Assembly: GCA_017643925.1 (NCBI GenBank)
Contig: JAEPML010000020.1
Location: 1-64,000, forward strand
Source: Roseibium sp.
GTDB taxonomy: Bacteria > Pseudomonadota > Alphaproteobacteria > Rhizobiales > Stappiaceae
Direction: 5' to 3'
DNA: 64,000 bases
Below, piece by piece: positions 51,325-60,463 of the stretch. Position numbers and translations under genes: made by a program. Each line of letters starts with the position of its first letter. Positions within the stretch are counted from its first letter, which is position 1. The notes under the pieces are model-generated. The model worked only from the letters and a program-made list of their open reading frames with translations, made no database searches and was not told the DNA's origin.

Positions 51325-52908
51325 TCATTCACCGGGATTGAGCGCAGCGCCCGGAGCCGTTTCTGTTTCCCGCTCGTCCGCCTCTTCCTTGTGGAAGATC
51401 GGATAGATGATCAGGAAGGCGGCGGCGATCAGGTAGCCGAGGCTGACAGCTCCGAACTCGGGCCAGTGCAGCGTCGCGGAGTGGACGATGCCGACCGAGG
51501 ACATGACGAAGGCAGCAAACGCAAAGCCCCCGGCGATCTTGAACTTCCCGTCAATGACGCTGGCGACAATCGCACCCCAGATCAGGCCGGTCAGGATTGC
51601 CCCCTGGCTAAGGGCAAGGTGGCCTTCGTAATGAGCGCCCTGCTGTAGCAGCGCTGCAGTCAGTTCCGGATTTCCAAGCGGCAGCAGGCCTTCGGCTCCC
51701 GTTGCGCCGAGTGCGCCCATCAGGGAACCCCACTTGATCACCAGGAAGCTGGAGACATGCGGCATCATTGCGATGGTAACCGCAGCCATGTGCTCCGTCT
51801 TCACGGCATGAGCCGTGTTGGTGATCAGGCTGAGGGCGACAAAGACCAGCACCGGTGCGGCGGCAGCCACGGGGATCAGGTTGCTCAGGAAGGCCAGGAA
51901 GCCGAAGAAAGCAGCCAGCGGGATCACGATTCCGACGCCGATCACGTAGCCGGAATGAGCGCCCATGCGCTTATAGGCCGGATGACCGATATAGGCTGTG
52001 GTTGGGAACGGCGAACCGAACAGCGCGCCAATCATGGTGCCTGCACCGTCAGTGATCTGGCAGGTTGCGACCGGGTAGTGGTCACCAGCAGCTTCCGCGC
52101 TTTCCACGTTGTTCATCGTCTCGATGAAGTTGTAGATTTGCACCGGAACCAGGACCAGGAACAGTTCCGGGTTGGCAAAGAGGTGCTGGATACCGGCAAC
52201 CAAGTCACCGAAATAGGGGACCGGCGGGTAGAAGCCGACACCATCCAGGGAAACCGACGACTGGCCGATCAGGATCGCAACAACGGTCCCGATGATCAGG
52301 GCCAGCAGACCTGCCGGGATGTTGAACGGCAGGCGGAACCGGCCGACCAGACCCCACAGGATGATGATCATCGAGGCGAAGCCGATGAAGGGGTTTTCAA
52401 AAACGGTTGCCAGGGGCACGGTGCCGATGAAGACCAGTGCAATCCCGCACAAGGTGCCCAACATGCCCGCCCGTGGCGTGACCTTTTTCAGCCAGGGGCC
52501 GACGATGGCGCCAAGCGCCGCCACGATCCCGCCGATGAAGCCGGCACCGATACCGACCTGCCAGGCAAGAACCGGGTCGTTGGTGGACCAGTAGATCGGC
52601 CCGATGACGCCGAAGAGATAGACGAACATGACCGGCGTCGAGATGCCGTACGGCAGGGCCGTTACGTCATGGCCCGATTGGGCTGCGGCTCTTTTCGCCA
52701 GAAGGACATAGACGGCGATACCGGCCAGAACGGCAATCGCCGCGCCCGGAACGATCCGGCCATAGACGATTTCCGCAGGCATCTGAAAGACAAACTGACA
52801 GATGCCGGCCAGCACCATCAGATTGACGAGATTATCTGTAAACAGTGCCCAGAACGCGCTGAAATCCCCGCGCGAAAACAGCTTGTAATCGTAGCTCCCA
52901 ACCCGCAT
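51325..52908 (-). CDS. NCS2-family purine permease (AzgA-like)
   Basis: 527 residues, about 12-14 membrane helices. The protein begins with a short cytoplasmic segment and LVNLMVLAGICQFVF. ALPYGISTPVMFVYLFG and FIETMNNVESAEAAGD match the substrate-site helices of NCS2 xanthine/uracil/hypoxanthine carriers. Placement between guaD and xdhC points to guanine, xanthine or hypoxanthine uptake. Confidence 0.87.
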   Translation of the reverse strand: MRVGSYDYKLFSRGDFSAFWALFTDNLVNLMVLAGICQFVFQMPAEIVYGRIVPGAAIAVLAGIAVYVLLAKRAAAQSGHDVTALPYGISTPVMFVYLFGVIGPIYWSTNDPVLAWQVGIGAGFIGGIVAALGAIVGPWLKKVTPRAGMLGTLCGIALVFIGTVPLATVFENPFIGFASMIIILWGLVGRFRLPFNIPAGLLALIIGTVVAILIGQSSVSLDGVGFYPPVPYFGDLVAGIQHLFANPELFLVLVPVQIYNFIETMNNVESAEAAGDHYPVATCQITDGAGTMIGALFGSPFPTTAYIGHPAYKRMGAHSGYVIGVGIVIPLAAFFGFLAFLSNLIPVAAAAPVLVFVALSLITNTAHAVKTEHMAAVTIAMMPHVSSFLVIKWGSLMGALGATGAEGLLPLGNPELTAALLQQGAHYEGHLALSQGAILTGLIWGAIVASVIDGKFKIAGGFAFAAFVMSSVGIVHSATLHWPEFGAVSLGYLIAAAFLIIYPIFHKEEADERETETAPGAALNPGE

Positions 52909-52976
52909 TTCGGGTCTCCTTTCTCGATGAAACGGGCGGCCTTGCCATGTCTCCCGCCATGGCAGGGCGGCCCTTT

Positions 52977-53840
52977 CTACTGCGCCGCTTCCAGCAGCAC
53001 AGTTTCCTCCCTGCCGCCGATCATCTGGCAGCCCTCGGTGAGGGCGGTCAGGACTTCAGCGGCTACAAAAGCGGCGATCAGTTCAGGTCGTTTGTCGCGG
53101 CTTCCGGCTGCCCCGATGGGGCAGGTCAGATTGTCTATGGACAATCCATCACAGTGGGACCGGCACCAGCTGCGCAGCTTGGCGCGCTTGGTGGCAGATC
53201 CGATCATGCCGACATAGGCGGCGTGCCCGAGTTCGAGCGCTGCCGATGTCAAAAGAAAATCAAGTCCGTGATCGTGGGTGAGCACCACGAAGGCGCTGCC
53301 TGGAGGGGCGTTGAAGACGTCCACTTCCGGAATGGCGCGCAGGCGCTTGTCGACATCTGCGGAACATTTCTCCAGTTCCTCTGCACGCATGTCGACCAGG
53401 ATGCATTGCACCGGTGCATGCTGCAGCACGTCCGCAAGTGCCCGTCCCACGTGACCGGCGCCCATGATATAGACATGCGGCTGGTCGGACTGGGCGGCCC
53501 GGTGCCGGTGGACCGCACCAGCACGATCGTTCTGGCTCATCCGGCTGAGGTGAAGCTCAACCCGGCCACCGCAACATTGCCCGATCTCCGGACCGAGCGG
53601 CAGATCCAGATGCGTGCTCAGCGTGCCTTCGGACAGCATCGTCCGCGCCTGCGTGATGGCGATATGTTCAAGATGCCCACCACCGACCGTACCCAGAAGG
53701 TCCGTGGCCGACACGAACATCTCGGTTCCCGCTTCCCGGGGCGAGGAACCGCGCACGCGGGTCAGTTCGATCCGGACGAGCGGTCTGTCGGCTTCAAGGA
53801 AAGTCAGGGCGTGTGTGGAGGCTGTCATGATCTCAGCCAC
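52977..53840 (-). CDS. xdhC: Xanthine dehydrogenase accessory protein XdhC
   Basis: 287 residues. The XdhC N-terminal segment ELTRVRGSSPREAGTEMFV and CCGGRVEL are followed by a C-terminal Rossmann domain (VYIMGAGHVGRALADVL, YVGMIGSATKRAKL). XdhC binds molybdenum cofactor and adds the sulfido ligand before insertion into XdhB. Its start overlaps the xdhB stop by 8 bases. Confidence 0.92.
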   Translation of the reverse strand: MAEIMTASTHALTFLEADRPLVRIELTRVRGSSPREAGTEMFVSATDLLGTVGGGHLEHIAITQARTMLSEGTLSTHLDLPLGPEIGQCCGGRVELHLSRMSQNDRAGAVHRHRAAQSDQPHVYIMGAGHVGRALADVLQHAPVQCILVDMRAEELEKCSADVDKRLRAIPEVDVFNAPPGSAFVVLTHDHGLDFLLTSAALELGHAAYVGMIGSATKRAKLRSWCRSHCDGLSIDNLTCPIGAAGSRDKRPELIAAFVAAEVLTALTEGCQMIGGREETVLLEAAQ

Positions 53841-56175
53841 CTTCCCTGAGGCGCTCGACAGCCATCAGGACCCGTTCCGGGGTCGCCGGGGCGTCGAGAC
53901 GCGGGCATTCGCGATAGTCGGCAACGCTGGCAACCGCCATCGACAGGGCTTCGAACACGGAAATGCCGAGCATGAACGGTGGTTCGCCGACGGCTTTCGA
54001 GCGTTTGATCGTGCGTTCCTTGTTCTCGGACCATTCGGCGAGACGAACATCGAATTTGCGCGGGCGGTCGGACGCAAGTGGGATCTTGTAGGTTGACGGC
54101 GCATGCGTGCGCAGCCGTCCCGCCTTGTCCCACCACAGTTCTTCCGTGGTGAGCCAGCCCATTCCCTGGATGAATGCACCTTCCACCTGACCCTTGTCGA
54201 GGATCGGGTTCAGGGAGCGGCCGACATCGTGAAGAATGTCCGTCTGGTCGATCCGGTATTCGCCTGTCAGCGTGTCGACGGAGACTTCCGAGCAGGCAGC
54301 GCCATAGGCGTAATAATAGAAGGGACGACCTTTTCCGGCAGCGCGATCCCAGTGGATTTTCGGGGTCTTGTAGAACCCAGCAGCTGACAGGTGCACACGC
54401 GCCATGTAGGCCTTGCGCACCAGGTCATCAAAGGAGATGACGTCCTGGCCGACCTGCACCATGTTGTTGCGAAAAATGACGGCTTCGGGGGCCACATCGA
54501 AGGCTTCGGCCGCAAAGGAGACCAGCCGCTCCTTCAACTGTTCGGCCGCATTGAGGGCCGCCATGCCGTTGAGGTCCGAACCGGAGGATGCGGCGGTTGC
54601 CGAAGTGTTCGGCACCTTTTCGGTGGTGGTCTTCGTGATCTTGATCCGCTCAAAATCGACCTGAAGCGTGTCGGCCACCACCTGGGCAACCTTGGTGTTG
54701 AGGCCCTGACCCATCTCGGTGCCACCATGGTTCAGGTGGATCGATCCGTCATTGTAGATATGGATCAGGGAGCCGGCCTGATTGTACCAGGTCGCCGTGA
54801 AGGAAATGCCGAACTTCAAAGGTGTCAGGGCAATGCCCTTCTTGATGACCGAAGACTGCCTGTTGTGGTCCAGGATTGCCTGTCTGCGCGCCTGGTAATC
54901 GGCGTTGCTTTCCAGCTCACCGACCAGGCGGTGGAGGATGTTGTCCTCCACTTCCTGGTGATAGGGGGTCAGGTTCCGCCCATCTGTCCGGTCGCCGTAA
55001 AAATTAGCCTTGCGGACCTCCAGCGGGTCCTTGCCGAGCGCGTAGGCGATTTCCTCGATCATGCGCTCGGCCGCGACAACACCCTGTGGTCCGCCAAAAC
55101 CCCGAAAGGCCGTGTTGGAGACCGTGTTGGTCTTCATGGGCCGGCTGCGCAGCAGCACGTTCGGGTAGTAATAGGCGTTGTCGGCGTGAAAGAGAGCGCG
55201 GTCCGTCACAGGACCGGAGAGGTCCGAGGAGTAGCCGCAACGGGCCGCGAAGGTGCCATCGACCGCCTGGATGCGGCCGTCATTGTCAAAGGCGACGTCG
55301 TAGTCGACGACGAAGTCGTGGCGTTTGCCGGTAGCCGTCATGTCCTGATCCCGGTCGGGACGGATCTTCACCGGACGGTTCCACTTCTTTGCGGCAATGG
55401 CTGCCACCGCGCAGAAGAGGTTCATCTGGCTTTCCTTGCCGCCGAATCCGCCTCCCATGCGCCGGACATTGACCGTCACGGCGTTGGACGGCACGCCGAG
55501 GACATGGGCAACCATGTGCTGTGCTTCACTTGGGTGCTGGGTGGAAGAATGGACAACGACGTCATCGTCTTCACCGGGAAGGGCAAAGGCGATGTGGCCT
55601 TCCAGGTACATGTGGTCCTGGCCACCAATCGCCAGTTGGCCCTTGATGCGGTTTTCGGCATCGGCGAAGGCTTTGCCTGTATCACCACGTTCGAGTTTCA
55701 GTGGCGCGGTGACGAAGGGATAACGGGCCTCTGTCGCCTCGATGGGATCGAGCGCGTGCGGCAGTTCCTCGTAGTCAATTTTGGCCAGTTCCGCAGCCCG
55801 CCGGGCAGCATCACGGGTTTCGGCGACGACGGCAAAGAGCGGCTGTCCGTGAAACTCGGTCTTTTCGGTCGGAAACACCGGCTCGTCCTTCAGGCCCGTC
55901 GGGCTGAGGTCGTTGCTGCCGGGCACATCTTCCGCTGTCAGAACGCCAACGACGCCGGGTGCAGCCAGCACCTTGGAAAAGTCGATGCCGCGGATCAGGC
56001 CGTGCGCGATTGTCGAGACACCCAGATAGGCATGCAACGTGCCATAGGGTTCGGCGATGTCGTCGCAATAATCCGCGCGTCCGGTGACGTGTTTCTCGGC
56101 GCTGTCATGCCGACGGTTGGTGTGAACGCCGCCGCTGATGGACTGATGAGTTTCCTGGATCTTGTCGTGTTTCAT
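53833..56175 (-). CDS. xdhB: Xanthine dehydrogenase, molybdopterin-binding subunit XdhB
   Basis: About 780 residues from the ATG at 56175; an upstream start would overlap xdhA. Molybdenum hydroxylase large subunit: HVTGRADYCDDI at the start, RRMGGGFGGKESQ, the Arg-containing TAFRGFGGPQG, then GTEMGQGLNTK and the catalytic Glu in KAVGEPPFMLG. With XdhA it oxidises hypoxanthine and xanthine to urate. Located between xdhA and xdhC in one operon. Confidence 0.93.
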   Translation of the reverse strand: MKHDKIQETHQSISGGVHTNRRHDSAEKHVTGRADYCDDIAEPYGTLHAYLGVSTIAHGLIRGIDFSKVLAAPGVVGVLTAEDVPGSNDLSPTGLKDEPVFPTEKTEFHGQPLFAVVAETRDAARRAAELAKIDYEELPHALDPIEATEARYPFVTAPLKLERGDTGKAFADAENRIKGQLAIGGQDHMYLEGHIAFALPGEDDDVVVHSSTQHPSEAQHMVAHVLGVPSNAVTVNVRRMGGGFGGKESQMNLFCAVAAIAAKKWNRPVKIRPDRDQDMTATGKRHDFVVDYDVAFDNDGRIQAVDGTFAARCGYSSDLSGPVTDRALFHADNAYYYPNVLLRSRPMKTNTVSNTAFRGFGGPQGVVAAERMIEEIAYALGKDPLEVRKANFYGDRTDGRNLTPYHQEVEDNILHRLVGELESNADYQARRQAILDHNRQSSVIKKGIALTPLKFGISFTATWYNQAGSLIHIYNDGSIHLNHGGTEMGQGLNTKVAQVVADTLQVDFERIKITKTTTEKVPNTSATAASSGSDLNGMAALNAAEQLKERLVSFAAEAFDVAPEAVIFRNNMVQVGQDVISFDDLVRKAYMARVHLSAAGFYKTPKIHWDRAAGKGRPFYYYAYGAACSEVSVDTLTGEYRIDQTDILHDVGRSLNPILDKGQVEGAFIQGMGWLTTEELWWDKAGRLRTHAPSTYKIPLASDRPRKFDVRLAEWSENKERTIKRSKAVGEPPFMLGISVFEALSMAVASVADYRECPRLDAPATPERVLMAVERLREGG

Positions 56176-56188
56176 CTTTGGCTCACAA

Positions 56189-57652
56189 TCACGCGGAAAG
56201 CAGTTCAACCGGCTCGCCGGTGGTGTCGGTCTGGGACAGGAAGAAGCGGCGCATCAGGTTGCGCGCGACGCGCGACCGGTACTCGGCCGAGGCCCGCCAG
56301 TCCGTCAGCGGCGTGAAGTCGGTTTCGAGGGCCTTGCCCGCCGCTAGAAATGCGGCCTCGCCGAAGGGCTGTCCCTCCAATGCGGCCTCTGCGCCCGCAG
56401 CCCGCTGGGGTGTGCCCGCCATACCGCCAAAGGCGATCCGGCAATCGGTCATGATGCCGTTCTGAACCCTGACGCTGAATCCTGCGGCAACGGAGGAAAT
56501 ATCCTCGTCGCGGCGCTTGGAAATCTTGTAGGCCGCATCCAGCTGCCCGGATTTTGGAAGCGGGATGTTGATGCTTTCGACGAACTCGCCGGGAGCCCGG
56601 TCCTGCTTGCCGTATTCGATGAAGAAGTCTTGCAGAGGCAGGCTGCGCTGGTCCTTGCCCTTGCGCAGCGTGATCGTGGCGCCAAGTGCAATCAGAACCG
56701 GTGGAGTGTCTCCGATGGGAGATCCGTTGGCTATGTTGCCACCGATCGTGCCCATGTTGCGGACCTGCTGGCCGGCAATCCGGTCCCAGTAGGCTTCAAG
56801 ATGCGGGAATGCTTCAATGATCGCGCCCTGGGCTTCGCTATAGGTCACGCCAGCACCAATGGTCAGCGCCGCGTCGGTGACGCGGATCGACTTCAGGTCG
56901 TTGAGGTGATTGATGAAGATGGCCGGGCCGATGGGGCGCATGAATTTTGTCACCCAGAGACCGACATCTGTCGCCCCTGCAACAATGGTTGCCTGCGGAT
57001 GTGAAAGCAGTGCATCGGCGAAGTCGTGGACATTGGCCGGGATGATGGCCTGGTTGTCTTCCGGGCCGGTGACAATCCGTTGGTCGTCGATCAGGGCCTT
57101 GAGCCGTTGCGAGATCTCTTCCCGCTCCAGGGTCAGAAAGTCATTGGCCGGTGTGCCATATTCGTTTGCGGCCATGGCTGCGGCGACAATCGGCTGGTAG
57201 CCGGTGCAACGGCACAGGTTGCCCTGAATGGCGGTTTCGACCTCGGTTTCGCTTGGCGTCGGGTTTTCCATCCAGAGCGCGTAAAGCGACATGACAAAAC
57301 CGGGTGTGCAGAAGCCGCACTGGCTGCCGTGAAAATCGACTATGGCCTGCTGGATCGGATGCAATTTGCCGGCTTCACCGCGCAGATGCTCGATGGTGAC
57401 GACATGGCAGGAATTGAGAGAAGCGAGGAAACGAATGCAGGCATTGACGGTCTCGTATTTCAGGACACCATCCTGAAGGCGTCCGACCAGAACGGTGCAG
57501 GCACCGCAATCGCCTTCCGCGCAACCTTCCTTGGTCCCGGTGAGGCGTTTTTCCAGACGGAGAAAGTCCAGAAGGGTCCTGTCGGCAGGCACGTCAGCGA
57601 CAGTAACGTCGGTGCCGTTCAGCAGAAACCGGATTTCAGTGCGGTGGGTCAT
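56189..57652 (-). CDS. xdhA: Xanthine dehydrogenase, FeS/FAD subunit XdhA
   Basis: 487 residues. The N-terminal [2Fe-2S] ferredoxin domain has CAEGDCGACTVLVG. The second [2Fe-2S] domain has CGFCTPGFVMSLYAL and CRCTGYQPIV. The FAD domain (about 195-365) contains IVAGATDVGLWV and GTIGGNIANGSPIGD. It passes electrons from the molybdenum site to NAD. It is the first gene of the xdhABC transcript and is divergent from a LysR gene. Confidence 0.93.
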   Translation of the reverse strand: MTHRTEIRFLLNGTDVTVADVPADRTLLDFLRLEKRLTGTKEGCAEGDCGACTVLVGRLQDGVLKYETVNACIRFLASLNSCHVVTIEHLRGEAGKLHPIQQAIVDFHGSQCGFCTPGFVMSLYALWMENPTPSETEVETAIQGNLCRCTGYQPIVAAAMAANEYGTPANDFLTLEREEISQRLKALIDDQRIVTGPEDNQAIIPANVHDFADALLSHPQATIVAGATDVGLWVTKFMRPIGPAIFINHLNDLKSIRVTDAALTIGAGVTYSEAQGAIIEAFPHLEAYWDRIAGQQVRNMGTIGGNIANGSPIGDTPPVLIALGATITLRKGKDQRSLPLQDFFIEYGKQDRAPGEFVESINIPLPKSGQLDAAYKISKRRDEDISSVAAGFSVRVQNGIMTDCRIAFGGMAGTPQRAAGAEAALEGQPFGEAAFLAAGKALETDFTPLTDWRASAEYRSRVARNLMRRFFLSQTDTTGEPVELLSA

Positions 57653-57853
57653 CGCGTCCTCGGATTGCTCTCTTCTCAGCGGGGACGGTACTTGCGCGAT
57701 GCCTTCCGAAAAATCCGGCTAAACCGGAAATTATTTCAACATTTTGTTGAAAATACCCGACCGACATCCGTGCGAAACTACAAAAATGCCGAATTGTCGG
57801 GTTTGGATAAGCCTCGACAAAAACATGACGTTTTTTCGGGCAAGGAAACCGAG
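57653..57853. promoter_or_regulatory. Divergent xdh / lysR promoter with two palindromes
   Basis: 201 bases. TTTCAACATTTTGTTGAAA (57734-57752) is an exact inverted repeat with 7-base arms, and TCCGG-CTAAA-CCGGA lies just left of it (57714-57728). Either could be the LysR operator. Confidence 0.6.
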
Positions 57854-58753
57854 ATGGCCTATCTGGAAAGCCTGCGTGTGTTCACACGCGTTGTTGAACT
57901 CGGGAGCATCACTTCCGGCGGTCGTGACCTGCGCCTGACACCGGCAGTTGCCAGCAAGCGGATCAAGGAGCTGGAAAAACATCTCGGTGTCCGCCTGTTC
58001 AACCGGACCACGCGGTCGCTGACGCCAACGGAGGTTGGCAAGGTTTTTTATGACTATGCCTGCAAGGCGCTGGAATCCATCGAGGATGCCGAGGCCGCCG
58101 TTGCCAGTTTTTCCGACACGCCTCGCGGCGTCATTCGGGTCACGGCGCCACTGGGGGCAGGGCGCAGGATCATTGCGCCCCTGGTGCCGCGTTTTGTTGA
58201 TCAATTCCCGGCAACGGAAGTTCACATGCGGCTTTCGGACCGCAAGGTCGACCTGATGTCGGATGGACTCGATCTGGCTTTCTTCATCGGAACGCCCCAG
58301 GATTCCAACCTGAAACTGCGCAAGATCGCCGATTGCAGACGTGTCCTGTGCGCCTCGCCGGACTACCTGGAAAAACACGGCACACCCCAGACGCCGGATG
58401 ATCTCTTGAACGAGGACCACAATTGCCTGTTGCTGCGCTATCCTAGGTCTCCTGAATATTTCTGGGTGCTGGAAACCGCCGATGGACCGCGAAAACTGCA
58501 GGTCGCCGGCAAATACGATGCCGATGACGGCGATGTGCTGACCGACTGGGCACGGGCGGGCCACGGCATCGTCAACAAGCCCCGTTTTGATGTTGCCGAC
58601 TATCTGAAACGGGGAGAACTGGTCGAGATTCTCGCAGAAACCGCGCCGACACCAACCATGTTCGGCTGCCTCTATCCGCACCGCCGTCTGCAAGACCCGA
58701 AAATCCGGCACTTCGTAGATTTCGTGATCAAGCATGCGGACCTTGGCGAATGA
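57854..58753 (+). CDS. LysR-family regulator of the xanthine dehydrogenase operon
   Basis: 299 residues from the ATG at 57854; the frame is open far upstream through xdhA antisense and is not used. HTH: SITSGGRDLRLTPAVASKRIKELEKHLG; effector domain with LSDRKVDLMSDGLDLAFFIG. It is divergent from xdhA. It resembles the LysR at 60464 along its whole length (for example DSNLKxRKIADCxRxLCASPDY in both), so the two are paralogues. Confidence 0.88.
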   Translation: MAYLESLRVFTRVVELGSITSGGRDLRLTPAVASKRIKELEKHLGVRLFNRTTRSLTPTEVGKVFYDYACKALESIEDAEAAVASFSDTPRGVIRVTAPLGAGRRIIAPLVPRFVDQFPATEVHMRLSDRKVDLMSDGLDLAFFIGTPQDSNLKLRKIADCRRVLCASPDYLEKHGTPQTPDDLLNEDHNCLLLRYPRSPEYFWVLETADGPRKLQVAGKYDADDGDVLTDWARAGHGIVNKPRFDVADYLKRGELVEILAETAPTPTMFGCLYPHRRLQDPKIRHFVDFVIKHADLGE

Positions 58754-58883
58754 ATGCTCGAGCGAACGAGCTTGAACGCGCCTTTGAAATCCCGCTTCAC
58801 ATGCCATTGCAGGGCTAGACCCTGCACGCCTGGCTATGGTGTTTTCCCGGTCAATGATTTGCCAAACGGCTCACTGGCACGGG

Positions 58884-58904
58884 TCCCATGGTCAAGCCAT
58901 GGGA
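58884..58904. repeat. REP-like palindrome 1
   Basis: TCCCATGG and CCATGGGA around a TCAAG loop, followed by TGAC. It shares the loop and outer layout with the two palindromes to its right. Confidence 0.6.
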
Positions 58905-58942
58905 TGACGTGTTCGGGGAAGAATTTGTGCGTAAAGGAGGTC

Positions 58943-58963
58943 ATCCCCGACTTGATCGGGGAT
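58943..58963. repeat. REP-like palindrome 2
   Basis: ATCCCCGA and TCGGGGAT around CTTGA, flanked by GGTC and CCA. This is the form (GTCATCCCCGACTTGATCGG) widely dispersed in alphaproteobacterial intergenic DNA. Confidence 0.7.
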
Positions 58964-59050
58964 CCAATCACTTCCAGAGCCTATGAGCTCTAGGTGCTTC
59001 GCGGCGAAGTGGGGAAACTTAAAAGAGTGGTGGATCTCGCAACTAGTGAG

Positions 59051-59069
59051 CCCCCGATCAAGTCGGGGG
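59051..59069. repeat. REP-like palindrome 3
   Basis: CCCCCGA and TCGGGGG around TCAAG, in inverse orientation to palindrome 2. Confidence 0.65.
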
Positions 59070-59096
59070 TGATCTACGTGGCAAGGCCGGTCTTTT

Positions 59097-60359
59097 CTAA
59101 TTCAAAGCCACGCCAAACGGCAGGTCTTTCGAGGCCTTGCGATACCACTCTATGACCTTCCGGCGCTCGTCTTCTTCCATGAAGGACACGTTTGCAGGTG
59201 GCATGGCGTTGGTCACGCCTGCCTGCAGGTAGATTTCCTTCGCGGCGCGGGCGACGTCTGCCGGTGTTTCCAGAACAACGCCCTTGGGTGCCCAGTGGAT
59301 GCCCTCGTAAAAGGGCTCCCTGGCATGACACATGGCGCAGCGGCCCGGCACGATCGCCATGACGTCGTCGAACCCTTCCGCACTGGCAAAGACCTGTTCA
59401 GTCGGCGTCAATGCACGACTTTCAGAGGCTTCGTAGCTGTCCTCCTTCCACATCGGTGCCATGCTGATCTGGATGATCAGGACGAACAGGATCGCGGTGA
59501 CCAGCCAGGTCCAGGTCGGATTGCCGGCACGGGCATGCCTTGTGTTGAACCAGTGGCGAATGGTGACGCCCATCAGGAACACCAGGGCAGCGATCACCCA
59601 GTTGTATTCCGAGGCAAAGGCGAGCGGGTAGTGATTGCTGAGCATCAGGAAGATGACCGGCAGCGTCAGGTAGTTGTTATGGGTGGAGCGCAGCTTGGCG
59701 ATCTTGCCATATTTCGGGTCAGGCGTCCGTCCGGCCTTCAGGTCCGCAACCACGATCTTCTGGTTTGGAATGATGATGAAAAACACGTTCGCCGTCATGA
59801 TCGTCGCCGTGAAGGCGCCCAGATGCAGCATCGTCGCCCGGCCGGTGAAGATCTCGTTGTACCCCCAGCCCATTACGACCAGCAGCGCGAACAGAAGCAC
59901 CATCAGCAACGTCGGCTTTTCACCGAGCGGCGACTTGCAGAGAAAGTCGTAGACGAGCCAGCCGATGCTGAGCGATGCAGCCGAGATCAGGATGCCCTGC
60001 CACAGCGAAAGGTCAGCCTTTTCCGGATCGATCAGGTAGAGTTCACCGCCCACCCAGTAGATGATCATCAGAAGGCCGGCGCCCGACAGCCAGGTCGCAT
60101 AGCTCTCCCATTTGAACCAGATCAGGTGGTCCGGCATGTTCTCCGGCGCCACGAGGTATTTCTGGATGTGATAGAACCCGCCTCCATGAACCTGCCATTC
60201 CTCGCCATGGGCGCCAACGGGCAAGTGCGGCACTTTCCGAAGCCCCAGATCGAGCGCCACGAAATAGAATGACGATCCGATCCAGGCGATCGCGGTGATC
60301 ACGTGCAGCCACCGGACGGCGAAGGCCAGCCAGTCCCAGATGATGGCGATGTCCAACAT
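59097..60359 (-). CDS. puuD: Urate hydroxylase PuuD, membrane-bound with cytochrome c domain
   Basis: 420 residues with GGAGGAG before the ATG. About eight or nine membrane helices (first: WLAFAVRWLHVITAIAWIGSSFYFVALDLGL), then a C-terminal heme c domain with CAMCH (about 345). PuuD oxidises urate to 5-hydroxyisourate without peroxide, sending electrons to the respiratory chain. It takes the product of the xdh genes in the same region. Confidence 0.92.
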   Translation of the reverse strand: MLDIAIIWDWLAFAVRWLHVITAIAWIGSSFYFVALDLGLRKVPHLPVGAHGEEWQVHGGGFYHIQKYLVAPENMPDHLIWFKWESYATWLSGAGLLMIIYWVGGELYLIDPEKADLSLWQGILISAASLSIGWLVYDFLCKSPLGEKPTLLMVLLFALLVVMGWGYNEIFTGRATMLHLGAFTATIMTANVFFIIIPNQKIVVADLKAGRTPDPKYGKIAKLRSTHNNYLTLPVIFLMLSNHYPLAFASEYNWVIAALVFLMGVTIRHWFNTRHARAGNPTWTWLVTAILFVLIIQISMAPMWKEDSYEASESRALTPTEQVFASAEGFDDVMAIVPGRCAMCHAREPFYEGIHWAPKGVVLETPADVARAAKEIYLQAGVTNAMPPANVSFMEEDERRKVIEWYRKASKDLPFGVALN

Positions 60360-60463
60360 GATGTCTCCTCCAAAAAACTTTCCGCGAACCTAATCCATCT
60401 TCCAATTTTCTGGTATCTCGGCATAATGTCGAGCAGTTTCAAAAAATCCGGAACAATAAAATC
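60360..60463. promoter_or_regulatory. Divergent puuD / lysR promoter region
   Basis: 104 bases separating the two starts. Apart from the puuD ribosome site I see only AT-rich promoter-like sequence. Confidence 0.4.

Larger units (their letters stand above)
58754..59096. other. Intergenic region with palindromic repeats
   Basis: 343 bases between convergent genes, with no coding region. It holds three REP-like palindromes, annotated separately, which may also serve as transcription end structures. Confidence 0.6.

Noticed and set aside
54391..56316. 641-codon open frame on the plus strand
   Set aside because: Antisense to xdhB, whose catalytic motifs are intact. No recognisable domain in the antisense frame.
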